Numbered from the stretch's first letter, positions 8,613-18,030 are shown. The stretch is DNA of 53,062 nucleotides from an uncultured Lachnospiraceae bacterium (GCA_944377405.1 CALWES010000012.1:1-53062); one strand, 5' to 3'. Made by a program: numbers and translations. The notes: a model not told the origin generated them from the letters alone.

Positions 8613-8693
8613 TTCATTATAAGACGTTGAATGGTATTCCAAAACGTCTGGAATCATAATTTCATTGACAAATTCATTATAAGCCGGCATACT
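8613..8693 (+). promoter_or_regulatory. promoter and repeats before the AAA ATPase gene
   Basis: TTGACA (8665-8670) and CATACT (8688-8693) are 17 bases apart, giving a leader of only about a dozen bases. Upstream are an inverted repeat AGACGTT (8622-8628) / AACGTCT (8643-8649) and an 11-bp direct repeat TTCATTATAAG at 8613-8623 and 8673-8683, the second copy inside the promoter spacer. These look like regulator sites but no regulator is adjacent. Confidence 0.6.
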
Positions 8694-8711
8694 GGTACTG
8701 GAGGTGGATAT

Positions 8712-9899
8712 ATGTTAAAGATCAATCCATACAGACCAGGTGCCGGCTTAATGCCGCCTTATCTGGCAGGAAGAGAAGCGGACATCCAGGCGGTGGAGCA
8801 GATGTTCGAGGCCCTCTCCATGAACATCCCCACCCAGTCGGTCATCTTCAGCGGACTTCGGGGCGTGGGAAAGACAGTCCTGATCAATCGGCTTCAGCGC
8901 TCCGCAGAAGAACGGGGCATATTCTGCAAGCATATCGAGGTAGAGGAGCGGAAGGACTTCATCTCCCAGATCGCATCCTGTGCCCAGGGCTTCCTCCGGA
9001 AGATCAGTACCAGGGAGAACCTGAAATATCTGATACAAAAGCCCCTGGATGCCATCAAGGCCCTGGTAATATCCTTTGATCCGGAAAACAGCACCTTTTC
9101 CCTTTCCATGCAGGAACAGGAGCTTTACCGGAGCACGAACCTGACCCAGAGCCTGACGGATGTATTTACGGCTCTTGGGGAAGCAGCCTATGAGGCAGAG
9201 ACTCCGATCTGCTTTTTTATAGATGAGATCCAGTACATGAAAAAGCAGGAGCTGGGAGCCCTGATCGCCGCGATCCACAGAAGCAATCAGCTGGGGTATC
9301 CCATCATGATCGTAGGGGCGGGCCTTCCAAAGATCTACAAGATGCTTTCCGAGGAGAAGTCCTATTCGGAACGCCTTTTTATGTATAAGGAGATCGGCTC
9401 CCTGTCGGAAGAGCAGGCTGAAAAAGCGATTACGGAACCGGTAAGGAAGCTGGGGGCGGAATACGATGAAGCCGCTGTAAAAAGGATCTTCGGGACCACC
9501 CGGGGCTATCCCTTTTTTATTCAGCAGCTGTGCCAGATCGTGTATGAAAATGCGGAGGGCTCCGTGATCACGGAGGAGGATGTACTGAGAGCCGAGCCGG
9601 AATTTTACAGGGTACTGGATAACGGCTTCTTTAAAGTGCGGTATGAGCGCTGTTCTGATGCAGATAAGAAATTTATTTTTTCAATGGTGCGTTGCGGAGA
9701 ACTCCCCTGTACCATATCCAATGTGGCAAAAAACCTGCATAAGCGGGTCAGCGCCATCTCCACCATGCGGGCGCAGCTGATCAGCAAAGGAATCATTTAT
9801 TCGGAAAAACATGGGGAACTGGACTTTACGGTTCCGGAGTTTGACGGTTTTATCAGGCGGCACCCCGATTACAAGCAGTGGCTTAAGGATCAATTTTAA
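8712..9899 (+). CDS. AAA-type ATP-binding protein with C-terminal winged helix
   Basis: A 395-residue protein resembling the ORC1/CDC6-like ATPases of STAND/archaeal-type ATPase families. Walker A GLRGVGKT is at about 48-55 and Walker B CFFIDEIQ has Asp171-Glu172. The region after about residue 300 looks like a lid plus winged helix, where CTISNVAKNLHKRVSAIST could be a DNA-recognition segment. ATG 8712 follows GGAGGTGG; the frame extends further upstream without a site. It stands alone with its own promoter. Such proteins occur as regulators or mobile-element-associated ATPases; the actual function is unknown. Confidence 0.8.
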   Translation: MLKINPYRPGAGLMPPYLAGREADIQAVEQMFEALSMNIPTQSVIFSGLRGVGKTVLINRLQRSAEERGIFCKHIEVEERKDFISQIASCAQGFLRKISTRENLKYLIQKPLDAIKALVISFDPENSTFSLSMQEQELYRSTNLTQSLTDVFTALGEAAYEAETPICFFIDEIQYMKKQELGALIAAIHRSNQLGYPIMIVGAGLPKIYKMLSEEKSYSERLFMYKEIGSLSEEQAEKAITEPVRKLGAEYDEAAVKRIFGTTRGYPFFIQQLCQIVYENAEGSVITEEDVLRAEPEFYRVLDNGFFKVRYERCSDADKKFIFSMVRCGELPCTISNVAKNLHKRVSAISTMRAQLISKGIIYSEKHGELDFTVPEFDGFIRRHPDYKQWLKDQF

Positions 9900-9935
9900 A
9901 AGACTCTGTCAAAGACAGATAAAGGAGGCAGAACT

Positions 9936-11150
9936 ATGGGAAAATACGATTTTACAACGATTATGGACAGAAAGGGCAAGGACGCCATTGCGGTGGATGC
10001 CGTCGGAAGCGGAGTGGGGGCAGCACCCGGAGCGCCAAAGGAGGGATTTGACGTGATCCCCATGTGGATCGCAGACATGAACTTCGCTACGGTCCCCACG
10101 GTACAGGAGGAGATGATCAAACGGGCCCAGCACCCGGCCTTCGGATATTTCAATCCCTCCGAGGAATATTATCAGTCCATCATCCGCTGGCAGGAGCGCC
10201 GCAACGGCGTAAAGGGCCTGACGCCGGAGTGCATCGGCTATGAGAACGGCGTTCTGGGAGGCGTTGTCAGCGCCCTGAATGTGTTCTGCTCCAAGGGAGA
10301 TAAGGTGCTCCTTCATACCCCTACCTATATCGGCTTTACCAACAGCCTGAAGAATAACGGCTACGACATGATCTTAAGCCCCCTGGTACAGGACGAGACC
10401 GGGACCTGGCGGATGGACTTTGAGGACATGGAGGAGAAGCTCAGAAAGGAGAAGATCCATGCAGCCATCTTCTGTTCTCCTCACAACCCCTGCGGACGTG
10501 TCTGGGAGAGATGGGAGATCGAAAAGGCCATGGAGCTCTATCAAAAATATGACGTTTACGTGGTGGCGGATGAGATCTGGTCCGACATCCTGCTGAACGG
10601 CCATAAGCATATTCCCACCCAGTCCGTCAGCGAGGACGCAAAGATGCGGACGGTTGCCCTCTACGCCCCCAGCAAGACCTTCAACCTGGCGGGCCTTGTG
10701 GGCAGCTACCATATCGTATACAATCCCTGGATCCGGGACCGTATGGAAAAGGAGGCGTCCCTGAGCCATTATAACAGCATGAACGTCATGAGCATGCACG
10801 CCCTCATCGGAGCATATAAGGAGGAGGGTTATGAGTGGCTCTCCGAGCTCCTGGAGACCTTAAGCGGCAACATCAACTTTGCTTATGACTACATCAAGGC
10901 CAATTTCCCGGGGGTGAGCCTTCAGAAGCCGGAGGGGACCTACATGCTCTTTCTGGACTGCACGGAGTGGTGCAGAGCCCATAACACGGACATAGGAGCC
11001 CTGCTTCAGGCAGGATGGGACGTGGGTGTGGCATGGCAGGACGGCCGTCCCTTCCACGGTCCCTGCGGCATCCGCATGAACCTGGCTCTGCCCAGGGTAA
11101 GGGTGGAGGAGGCCTTTTCCCGGCTTTCCCGCTATGTTTTTAAGGCCTGA
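9936..11150 (+). CDS. MalY/PatB-family PLP-dependent aminotransferase or C-S lyase
   Basis: A 404-residue fold-type I PLP enzyme. Landmarks are the N-terminal PMWIADMNF of MalY/PatB proteins, the CSPHNPCGRVW motif, VADEIWSD and the PLP-lysine segment APSKTFNLAG. Family members are cystathionine beta-lyases or related aminotransferases in the cytosol. A very good AAAGGAGG precedes the ATG. A paralogue on the minus strand at 47230-48393 sits with an amino acid importer; this copy has no such partner, so its substrate is less certain. Confidence 0.9.
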   Translation: MGKYDFTTIMDRKGKDAIAVDAVGSGVGAAPGAPKEGFDVIPMWIADMNFATVPTVQEEMIKRAQHPAFGYFNPSEEYYQSIIRWQERRNGVKGLTPECIGYENGVLGGVVSALNVFCSKGDKVLLHTPTYIGFTNSLKNNGYDMILSPLVQDETGTWRMDFEDMEEKLRKEKIHAAIFCSPHNPCGRVWERWEIEKAMELYQKYDVYVVADEIWSDILLNGHKHIPTQSVSEDAKMRTVALYAPSKTFNLAGLVGSYHIVYNPWIRDRMEKEASLSHYNSMNVMSMHALIGAYKEEGYEWLSELLETLSGNINFAYDYIKANFPGVSLQKPEGTYMLFLDCTEWCRAHNTDIGALLQAGWDVGVAWQDGRPFHGPCGIRMNLALPRVRVEEAFSRLSRYVFKA

Positions 11151-11152
11151 TG

Positions 11153-11161
11153 TGATATAAT
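11153..11161 (+). promoter_or_regulatory. extended -10 promoter for the DUF805 gene
   Basis: TG-A-TATAAT forms an extended -10 immediately after the PatB-like gene stop; the -35 region is weak. The leader would be about 35 bases. Confidence 0.45.
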
Positions 11162-11202
11162 GGGCCTTGCGTGAGACAAATCCAACATAGAAAGGGAACA
11201 AT

Positions 11203-11745
11203 ATGAACGCGATCTTATATGCAACAAAGGATATATTCGCCAATTATGTGAACTGGCACGGAAGACTCTCCCGGGCCGGTTACTGGTGGGCATGGCTGGG
11301 GATCACCCTGGTGAACCTGGTATTCTCCCTGCTGGAGGGATATGTGCATCCCATGTTCAGCTACCTGGAGGGGATCTGGTCTCTGGTGACCTTTCTGCCC
11401 ATGCTCTTTGCCACCATGCGGCGTTATCATGATTCCGGAAAGCCGGGCTGGTTTGCCCTGCTCCTTTACATCCTGACCCAGTTCTTCATGGTGATGGGCC
11501 TGGGCCTTATGATGCTCTCCCTCTTCGGCGCCAGCGCCGGAGCTGCGGATAGCAACGCGATCCTGGCAGTTCTGGGTACCGGCGGCGTGATCATGCTGCT
11601 GGCACTTCTGGGCAGCATCCTGAATCTGATCATGCTGCTGCTTCCCAGCAAGCCCGGCGCAAACCGCTACGGCGAGCCCAGACCCTTCGATCCCAATGAG
11701 ACGAAGAGCCCGGCAAACGGCCAGAAGGGCATAGATCTTCAGTAA
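11203..11745 (+). CDS. DUF805 membrane protein
   Basis: A 180-residue protein with the YVNWHGRLSRAGYWW opening and MRRYHDSGKPGW motif that mark DUF805 (YhaH-type) inner-membrane proteins. About four hydrophobic segments are seen at roughly 25-45, 58-75, 85-108 and 120-145, followed by a Pro-rich polar tail. AAAGGGAAC precedes the ATG. The function of the family is not established. The large membrane protein gene follows 25 bases downstream and may be co-transcribed. Confidence 0.85.
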   Translation: MNAILYATKDIFANYVNWHGRLSRAGYWWAWLGITLVNLVFSLLEGYVHPMFSYLEGIWSLVTFLPMLFATMRRYHDSGKPGWFALLLYILTQFFMVMGLGLMMLSLFGASAGAADSNAILAVLGTGGVIMLLALLGSILNLIMLLLPSKPGANRYGEPRPFDPNETKSPANGQKGIDLQ

Positions 11746-11770
11746 GGAACAGCCGGCCAAATCCGGCGGA

Positions 11771-13294
11771 GTGACAGACGACAGACACATGAATACTGAA
11801 AAAAAGGAGATCAGCCGGAAGGCGGGAACAGCTTCCTTCCGGCTGAGATGTTTACTTTATCTTCTGCCGGTGCTTCTGGGAGTCCTCTTTTCCCTCTGGT
11901 ATATCAGGAACGCAGCCTGCGATGTGGTCTATTCGGACTATATCCGGCTCATCGATTCCTACCTGCCGGAGGTGACGGACCCGGCCCGTTTTTTCGTACC
12001 GGACATACTGACCCGCATTCCCGCGGCCTTTCTGCAGCGGCTGATCAATGTGGAGCTCTTCGGATTTTCCGTGACCTTTGACCGGCTATGCACCGTGGCG
12101 GGACTTTTTCTCTGCGGCATCGTTCTGGCCCTCTATTGTGCCGGACAACGGATCCGTCCCCTGATCTATCTGGTGATCATGGCGGTGCTTTTCTCCCTTA
12201 TCAAATGGGAGATCCTGCTGAACGGAAGTGCCTGGGCCCATGTGGTGTCCTTCGGACTGTTTTTCGTAAACTACTGGCTCCTGGACCGGGTATACCGGGG
12301 AGAGGGAGGGCCCTGGCATCGGGCCGCCCTTTACGGACTGCCCTTCCTGATCCTGATGTTTGCGGGAGAATATATCGCCTCCTATACGGGAGGCATGATC
12401 CTGGCCCTTTCCTGGTGCATGATCCGGCAGCGGATGCAGTCCCGGGAGACCAGGGCGGAAGCCGGAGGCGGCGGCCATGAAAGCCCCCGCTGGGGACTGC
12501 TCCTTTGCTGCTCCATCCTGCCCCTGATCCTCTATCTCATCAGCAGGCATTTTGCGGTGTGGGAGCACGCCGGAGCAACGGATATGGGCTTCCTTGAAGC
12601 CATGTCCCTGGATCCCCTGTTTTTACCAAGGTTTTTCATCAAGAGCTTTGCAGGGGCCGTGCTGGGACAGGAGACCATCCAGTCCCTGACGGATCAGGGG
12701 CTTTTTTCCGACGGCCTTGTGCTGGCCCTGGGAGCCCTTGTGATCCTGGCCTACCTTCTGGCCATGATCCTTTATGTCAGGAAACGGATGTATGAAAGGA
12801 CCCTGTTCCCCATGATCCTCCTTCTGACCGGAGGCATGAACCATGTGCTGGTTACCGCCTCCCGCTGGATCTTCCTGCGGGAAAGCTATGCCTTAAGCTC
12901 CCGCTATGCGGCCCAGTTTATGATCGGGCTTATGGGGATCCTGCTGATCTTCGGCCTGGCCCTTCGGAGGGAGCCGGAGGAAGCTCAGGAGGAAGGCACA
13001 GCAGAAGCCCCGGAGGGAAGGAAGCCTCTTTCCCTTCCCTGGAAGGCGGGGATCCTCTTTTTCTGCCTGCTGTTTCTTGTGGGGAACTGCCTTACCACAA
13101 GGGACGAGCTCAGGAAGGCCCCCTACCGGCAGGAAAATTATGAGGCCCTGTCGGTGATCGTAAGGAACTACCGGGATTATGACCCGGAGGAGCTCTGCGA
13201 GAAGCTTGAGTGGGGCAAATCCCAGGAGGAGTGCTTAAGGGCCCTCCGGATCCTGGAGGAGAACCATCTGAATGTATTCCGGGAAGGAAGCTGA
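11771..13294 (+). CDS. multi-pass membrane protein of unknown function
   Basis: A protein of about 500 residues with around ten hydrophobic segments and a charged C-terminal tail of about 65 residues. I do not recognise the family. The size, the hydrophilic first loop and the position directly before rfbF-rfbG fit a surface-polysaccharide membrane protein such as a GT-C-like or polymerase-like component, but no catalytic motif is convincing. The start is uncertain: GTG 11771 touches a GGCGGA, while ATG 11789 has no clear site. It is 36 bases from rfbF, so co-transcription is likely. Confidence 0.75.
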   Translation: MTDDRHMNTEKKEISRKAGTASFRLRCLLYLLPVLLGVLFSLWYIRNAACDVVYSDYIRLIDSYLPEVTDPARFFVPDILTRIPAAFLQRLINVELFGFSVTFDRLCTVAGLFLCGIVLALYCAGQRIRPLIYLVIMAVLFSLIKWEILLNGSAWAHVVSFGLFFVNYWLLDRVYRGEGGPWHRAALYGLPFLILMFAGEYIASYTGGMILALSWCMIRQRMQSRETRAEAGGGGHESPRWGLLLCCSILPLILYLISRHFAVWEHAGATDMGFLEAMSLDPLFLPRFFIKSFAGAVLGQETIQSLTDQGLFSDGLVLALGALVILAYLLAMILYVRKRMYERTLFPMILLLTGGMNHVLVTASRWIFLRESYALSSRYAAQFMIGLMGILLIFGLALRREPEEAQEEGTAEAPEGRKPLSLPWKAGILFFCLLFLVGNCLTTRDELRKAPYRQENYEALSVIVRNYRDYDPEELCEKLEWGKSQEECLRALRILEENHLNVFREGS

Positions 13295-13330
13295 TCCTGC
13301 CGGAAAAGAAAAATAAAAGGGAATTATATT

Positions 13331-14113
13331 ATGAAGGTTGTGATTTTGGCAGGGGGACTGGGGACCCGCATCAGCGAGGAGTCCCATCTGCGTCCGAAGC
13401 CCATGATCGACATCGGCGGGATGCCGATCCTGTGGCACATTATGAAATATTACAGCGAGTTCGGCTATAACGACTTTATCATCTGCCTGGGTTACAAGCA
13501 GCACATGGTAAAGGAATTTTTTGCGGACTATTTTCTCTACATGTCGGATGTGACCTTCGACATTCAGAACAACCAGATGATCGTCCACAACAAGCCGAAG
13601 GACCCCTGGAAGGTGACCCTCATCGATACGGGACTCCATACCATGACAGGGGGCCGGGTAAAGCGGGTACAGAAGTATATCGGAGACGAGCCCTTCATGC
13701 TGACCTACGGCGACGGAGTCAGCAACGTGGACCTTAAGGCCCTGGAGGCCTTCCACAGGTCCCATGGAAGGACCGCCACCATCACCACCGTGAACCTGGC
13801 GCAGCTAAAGGGCGTCCTGGATGTGAGCGAGGATAACCGGATCACCTCCTTCCGGGAAAAGCAGGAGGACGACGGCTCCCTCATCAATGGCGGCTTTATG
13901 ATGTTCAATCCGGAGATCTTCCGGTATCTGAAGGACGATACCACGGTGCTGGAAAAGGAGCCCCTGGCCACCCTGGCGGAGGAGGGTCAGCTCATGAGCT
14001 TTTATCATGAGGGCTTCTGGCAGTGCATGGATACCCAGAGGGAGCGGGAAAAGCTCCAGAAGCTCTGGGACAGCGGAGAAGCTCCCTGGAAGATCTGGCA
14101 GGGAGAGAAATAA
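13331..14113 (+). CDS. rfbF: glucose-1-phosphate cytidylyltransferase
   Basis: A 260-residue nucleotidyltransferase making CDP-glucose from CTP and glucose-1-phosphate. The N-terminal nucleotide-binding motif LAGGLGTRISEES and the PKPMIDIGGMPILWHIM segment are diagnostic of RfbF. FMLTYGDGVSNVD carries the metal-binding Asp, and NGGFMMFNPE and EGFWQCMDTQRE also fit the family. Length matches known enzymes (about 257). rfbG follows 16 bases downstream. Confidence 0.95.
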   Translation: MKVVILAGGLGTRISEESHLRPKPMIDIGGMPILWHIMKYYSEFGYNDFIICLGYKQHMVKEFFADYFLYMSDVTFDIQNNQMIVHNKPKDPWKVTLIDTGLHTMTGGRVKRVQKYIGDEPFMLTYGDGVSNVDLKALEAFHRSHGRTATITTVNLAQLKGVLDVSEDNRITSFREKQEDDGSLINGGFMMFNPEIFRYLKDDTTVLEKEPLATLAEEGQLMSFYHEGFWQCMDTQREREKLQKLWDSGEAPWKIWQGEK

Positions 14114-14129
14114 GAGAAAGAGAAACGAG

Positions 14130-15272
14130 ATGAAGCTGAAAGAACTGGAAAGCTTTTACAGTGGAAAAAAGATCCTGGTAACAGGCCATACGGGCTTTAA
14201 GGGAAGCTGGCTCTGCGCCATCCTGTCAAGGCTCGGGGCAGAGGTATACGGCTACAGCCGGAAGCCTCCCACAAAGCCCTCTCTTTTTGAGGTGCTTTAC
14301 GGAGAAGGAGCCGGAGAGGAGACCAGGGAGGACCTTGGGATCCGTCTTCCGGAGGGGGAAAAGTCCCTTCCCGGAGGACTCCGGATCTCCCATATCGGGG
14401 ATGTGCGGGACTTTGAGGACCTGAAGGACTTCTACAGCCGGGTGAAGCCGGACTGCGTCCTGCATCTGGCGGCCCAGCCCATCGTGCGGGATTCCTACCG
14501 GATCCCCCGGGAGACCTATGAGACCAATGTCATGGGCACCGTCAACCTCATGGAGTGCCTGCGCCTTTTTCCCGGCTGCAGCTCCTTCCTGAATGTGACC
14601 ACGGACAAGGTCTATCTCAATGAGGAGCGCCCGGGCTACGGCTACCGGGAGGAGGACAAGCTGGACGGCTATGATCCCTATTCCAATTCCAAGTCCTGTT
14701 CGGAGCTGGTGACCCATAGCTACATGCACTCCTTCTTCCAGGATGGAATACCTGCCATCTCCACCGCCAGAGCGGGAAATGTGATCGGCGGCGGAGATTT
14801 TGCCAATGACCGGATCATTCCCGACTGCATCCGGGCAGCCGGAAAGGGCCAGGACATCCTGGTGCGGAATCCCAACAGCACGAGGCCCTATCAGCATGTG
14901 CTGGAGCCTCTGGCAGTTTATCTGAGGATCCTGATGGAACAGGCCCGGGACGGGAAGCTGGCAGGCTGGTACAACGTGGGACCGGACGAGTGTGACTGCG
15001 TCACCACGGGAGAGCTGGCAGACCTCTTTACGAAGGCCTGGGGAGAAGGGATCAGATGGAACTGCCCCGGGGACTGTGGAGGTCCCCATGAGGCCAATTT
15101 CCTGAAGCTTGACAACGGGAAGATCAAGAGAGTCTTCGGCTGGCAGCCGGTATGGCATATCGGAAAAGCAGTGGAGGCCACGGTGGCCTGGTCCAAGGCC
15201 TGGCAGCAGGAGCCGGAGGCTGCAAACCGGGAGCTCCTTTCGGAGATCGAAGAATATTTCGCAGTCTGCTGA
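14130..15272 (+). CDS. rfbG: CDP-glucose 4,6-dehydratase
   Basis: A 380-residue extended SDR enzyme converting CDP-glucose to CDP-4-keto-6-deoxyglucose. The NAD motif GHTGFKGSWL is at about 20-29, HLAAQPIVRDSY follows, then the TTDKVY active-site threonine and YSNSK carrying the catalytic Tyr and Lys. I chose ATG 14130 because the longer frame would overlap rfbF by over 100 bases and the protein there begins as family members do. The next pathway enzyme, RfbH or a reductase, is not in the window; the downstream gene is a convergent LysR regulator. Confidence 0.95.
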   Translation: MKLKELESFYSGKKILVTGHTGFKGSWLCAILSRLGAEVYGYSRKPPTKPSLFEVLYGEGAGEETREDLGIRLPEGEKSLPGGLRISHIGDVRDFEDLKDFYSRVKPDCVLHLAAQPIVRDSYRIPRETYETNVMGTVNLMECLRLFPGCSSFLNVTTDKVYLNEERPGYGYREEDKLDGYDPYSNSKSCSELVTHSYMHSFFQDGIPAISTARAGNVIGGGDFANDRIIPDCIRAAGKGQDILVRNPNSTRPYQHVLEPLAVYLRILMEQARDGKLAGWYNVGPDECDCVTTGELADLFTKAWGEGIRWNCPGDCGGPHEANFLKLDNGKIKRVFGWQPVWHIGKAVEATVAWSKAWQQEPEAANRELLSEIEEYFAVC

Positions 15273-15294
15273 TAAAAGGCAGGCATCCAGGGGA

Positions 15295-16173
15295 TCAGAA
15301 GGCCTTGGCCAGCCGGATGAAGGCCTCCATCTCCCTGGTGCGGCGTTTCATTTTATGACAGAAGACCTGAAGGTACAGGAAGCTTTTGATATCCGTTACG
15401 TGGATGACCTTAAGCCGCCTTTCCTCCAGGTCATTTTCTATGCAGAAATAAGGCAGGAAGGCGACGCCGGTGTTTTCCCGCAGGACCTTCAGGATCAGGG
15501 CCGGGCTGCGGGTCTCGAAGACCGGAGTCACGGACAGGTTTTTTGCGGCCAGATACTTATCCAGGATCAGCCGGTAGTTTGCCCCTTTTTCCGTCAGGAA
15601 AAAGGGCTTTTTTATTAGCTCTTCAAGGCTGATGGAGCCCCTGGGACCGAAATTGATATCCGGGGAGGCCACGAAGACGATGGGCTCCGGGATCTCCATG
15701 GCCTTGTACCAGCTGCTGTTGTAAAGGGGCTCGTCGATGACGTAGATCAGGTCCACCTCGCTGTGCTCCATCATCCGGCTAAGCTCCGGCAGGGAACCGG
15801 CACTGACGGTGATGTGGACCCTGGGATGAAGCTGCCGGAAAAACTGGATGATGGGAGGAAGCTTTGAAAAGCAGATGGAATCCAGAGCGCCGATATGGAG
15901 GCTCCCCGTAAGCTCCTCCTCTTCCTTCATGGCCAGCTTTGCGTGGTTTGCCAGATTCAGGACCTCGTAGGCATAGCCCAGGAATTCCTCCCCCTTTTCC
16001 GTCAGGCGGATCTGCTTTCCGATACGGTCAAAGAGCTTTGTCTCCAGCTCCTCCTCCAGAAGCCGGATCTGGACGGTAACGGCGGACTGGGTATAGCCCA
16101 GGGCCAGAGCCGCCTTTGTGAAGCTCTGATACTGGGCTGCATGAATGAAGGTGTTGATCTGTCTCAGTTCCAT
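15295..16173 (-). CDS. LysR-family regulator
   Basis: A 292-residue protein with the N-terminal helix-turn-helix (FTKAALALGYTQSAVTVQIRLLEEEL) and a periplasmic-binding-like effector domain. ATG 16173 follows AGAAGGAGG; the longer frame to 16212 is not needed. It is divergent from the DAACS symporter across about 170 bases, the standard arrangement for a LysR activator and its target. It converges with rfbG with 22 bases between stops. The effector is probably the symporter substrate or a metabolite of it. Confidence 0.9.
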   Translation of the reverse strand: MELRQINTFIHAAQYQSFTKAALALGYTQSAVTVQIRLLEEELETKLFDRIGKQIRLTEKGEEFLGYAYEVLNLANHAKLAMKEEEELTGSLHIGALDSICFSKLPPIIQFFRQLHPRVHITVSAGSLPELSRMMEHSEVDLIYVIDEPLYNSSWYKAMEIPEPIVFVASPDINFGPRGSISLEELIKKPFFLTEKGANYRLILDKYLAAKNLSVTPVFETRSPALILKVLRENTGVAFLPYFCIENDLEERRLKVIHVTDIKSFLYLQVFCHKMKRRTREMEAFIRLAKAF

Positions 16174-16343
16174 AGGCTGCCCCTCCTTCTGGCTTTGTGA
16201 GACCCGGGTCAAAACATTCCACTATATATATGAAAAAAATTTATGGATCTTATAAAGATAATGAATTTGCTTCAGGATTGATTCTAGGATAAACTAAACA
16301 AAACCTGCAGTCAATGCATTTGTACGTTAGGAGGGAAATGAAT

Positions 16344-17555
16344 ATGGAAAAGAAGAAGTTCAAGCTGGGCCTGGTGCCGAAGCTGCTGATCGCCATCGTA
16401 TTGGGTATCCTGATCGGCCAGTTCATGCCGGAGTGGTTCTGCAGGATCGTGGTGACCGCCTCCGGGATCTTCAGTACCTTTTTGTCCTTTGTCATCCCGC
16501 TGATGATCCTGGCCTATGTGACCATGGGGATCGCGGACCTTTCCCAGGGAGCGGGGAAGCTTCTGCTCATCACCGTTCTCATCGCCTATGCCTCCACCCT
16601 GCTGGCAGGCTCAGGCTCCTATTTCGTGGCCTCCAATCTGTTTCCCGGATTCATGAGTCCGGAGGCCATGGCTCAGATCGAAGCCACCTCGGGGATCTCC
16701 CTGTCCCCCTACTTCAGCGTACCTGTATCGCCCCTTCTGGACACCCTTGGGGCCGTGGTCCTGGCCTTCATACTGGGACTCTGCCTCTCCATGCTGAAGG
16801 GAAAGGAGATCGGTACCACCCTGTATGACTTCATGAAGGACTTTTCCGGGATCATCGATAAGGTGCTTCATTCCGCCATTATCCCCCTGCTGCCTCTCTA
16901 TATCTGCGGCACCTTCGTGGATATGACCAGATCCGGCAGGACCTTTGCCATCCTGAGCATCCTCTGGAAGGTATTCCTGGTGGTGATCCTCATGCACCTG
17001 GTCTGCATCTTCCTGCAGTTCCTGGTTGCAGGCTCCATCAGCCGGAAGAACCCCTTTACCCTGCTCAAAAACCAGATCCCCGGCTATACCACGGCCCTTG
17101 GAACCCAGTCCTCGGCGGCTACCATTCCCGTGAACCTGGAGTGCGCCAGGGCTGACGGCATCAGCGAGGAGATCAGAAACTTTGTGGTGCCCCTGTGCGC
17201 CAACGTTCATATGGCAGGCTCCATGATCACCATCACCGCCTGCGCCACGGCGGTCTGCCTCATGAACCAGATCCCCATCAGCCTAGCCACGGTAATCCCC
17301 TTTATCATGACCCTGGGAGTGGCCATGGTGGCTTCTCCCGGAGCCCCCGGCGGCTCCATCATGACGGCCCTGCCCTTCCTCTATATGATCTTCGGAGCGG
17401 AGGCTGGAAATCCCGACGGCCCCATATGCGCCATCATGGTGGCCCTCTACATCACCCAGGACTCCTTCGGTACCGCCTGCAATGTTTCCGGCGACAATGC
17501 CATTGGCGTGATCATCGAGACCATCTATCAGAAGTTCATCCGGCAGACAGCCTGA
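16344..17555 (+). CDS. dicarboxylate/amino acid:cation symporter (DAACS)
   Basis: A 403-residue transporter with eight membrane helices and two re-entrant loops. The first loop has the TQSSAATIPV serine-rich motif, helix 7 has HMAGSMITITA, and the second loop has VASPGAPGGSIM; these define the glutamate/dicarboxylate (GltP, SstT) family. Of two in-frame ATGs, 16344 lies 9 bases after AGGAGG and 16338 is too close to it, so I take 16344. The divergent LysR gene probably controls it. The substrate, acidic or neutral amino acid or dicarboxylate, is not resolved. Confidence 0.92.
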   Translation: MEKKKFKLGLVPKLLIAIVLGILIGQFMPEWFCRIVVTASGIFSTFLSFVIPLMILAYVTMGIADLSQGAGKLLLITVLIAYASTLLAGSGSYFVASNLFPGFMSPEAMAQIEATSGISLSPYFSVPVSPLLDTLGAVVLAFILGLCLSMLKGKEIGTTLYDFMKDFSGIIDKVLHSAIIPLLPLYICGTFVDMTRSGRTFAILSILWKVFLVVILMHLVCIFLQFLVAGSISRKNPFTLLKNQIPGYTTALGTQSSAATIPVNLECARADGISEEIRNFVVPLCANVHMAGSMITITACATAVCLMNQIPISLATVIPFIMTLGVAMVASPGAPGGSIMTALPFLYMIFGAEAGNPDGPICAIMVALYITQDSFGTACNVSGDNAIGVIIETIYQKFIRQTA

Positions 17556-17586
17556 TCCGGAAAAAAACGGCAGAAAACCTGAAAAA

Positions 17587-17621
17587 GGCAGCGTACCAAA
17601 GCGGTACCGCTGCCCTTTTTT
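17587..17621. terminator. bidirectional terminator
   Basis: GGCAGCGTACC pairs with GGTACCGCTGCC (one bulged base), with T runs on both sides, so it can serve the symporter on plus and desulfoferrodoxin on minus. Confidence 0.85.
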
Positions 17622-17649
17622 AATTGATTATACAAGCTGCTTGTGATCC

Positions 17650-18030
17650 TTACGCCGTGATCTCCGCCTTCCAGAGGCCGTGGAGATTGCAGTATTCGTA
17701 TACCGTAACAGGTCCGTGGTAGTCCCCCAGGCAGAAATCTGCCTCAGGCTTCTCACCGGGCTTGAGCTCCTTCCGGAATACCCTGTCTCCGGCTTCCGCT
17801 GCGATAAACATGATATAGTGCTCCTCCATCATGGGATGGGCGGTGCTGCCTACCTGGACATGGAGCTTTCCCTCAGCCAGGGACAGATCCGGCACATGCT
17901 TCTCCAGGGCCGCATCCGTGGTGTTGGCCTTAAGCTCCTCCATGGGCTGTCCGCAGCAGACCATATTTACGCCGCTGTCGTGGATCTTCTCGACGATGTT
18001 TCCGCAAAGAGAACACTTATAGAATTTCAT
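17650..18030 (-). CDS. dfx: desulfoferrodoxin (superoxide reductase)
   Basis: A 126-residue two-iron superoxide reductase that reduces superoxide to peroxide without releasing oxygen. The N-terminal desulforedoxin-type centre has Cys6, Cys9, Cys25 and Cys26. The active-site iron ligands are His45 (EKHVP), His65 and His71 (HPMMEEHYIMF), Cys114 and His117 (CNLHGLW), and Lys44 beside His45 is also present. AAAAGGAGG precedes the ATG. Its presence indicates an anaerobe exposed to some oxygen. The electron donor is usually rubredoxin; one is encoded at 50446-50607. Confidence 0.96.
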   Translation of the reverse strand: MKFYKCSLCGNIVEKIHDSGVNMVCCGQPMEELKANTTDAALEKHVPDLSLAEGKLHVQVGSTAHPMMEEHYIMFIAAEAGDRVFRKELKPGEKPEADFCLGDYHGPVTVYEYCNLHGLWKAEITA

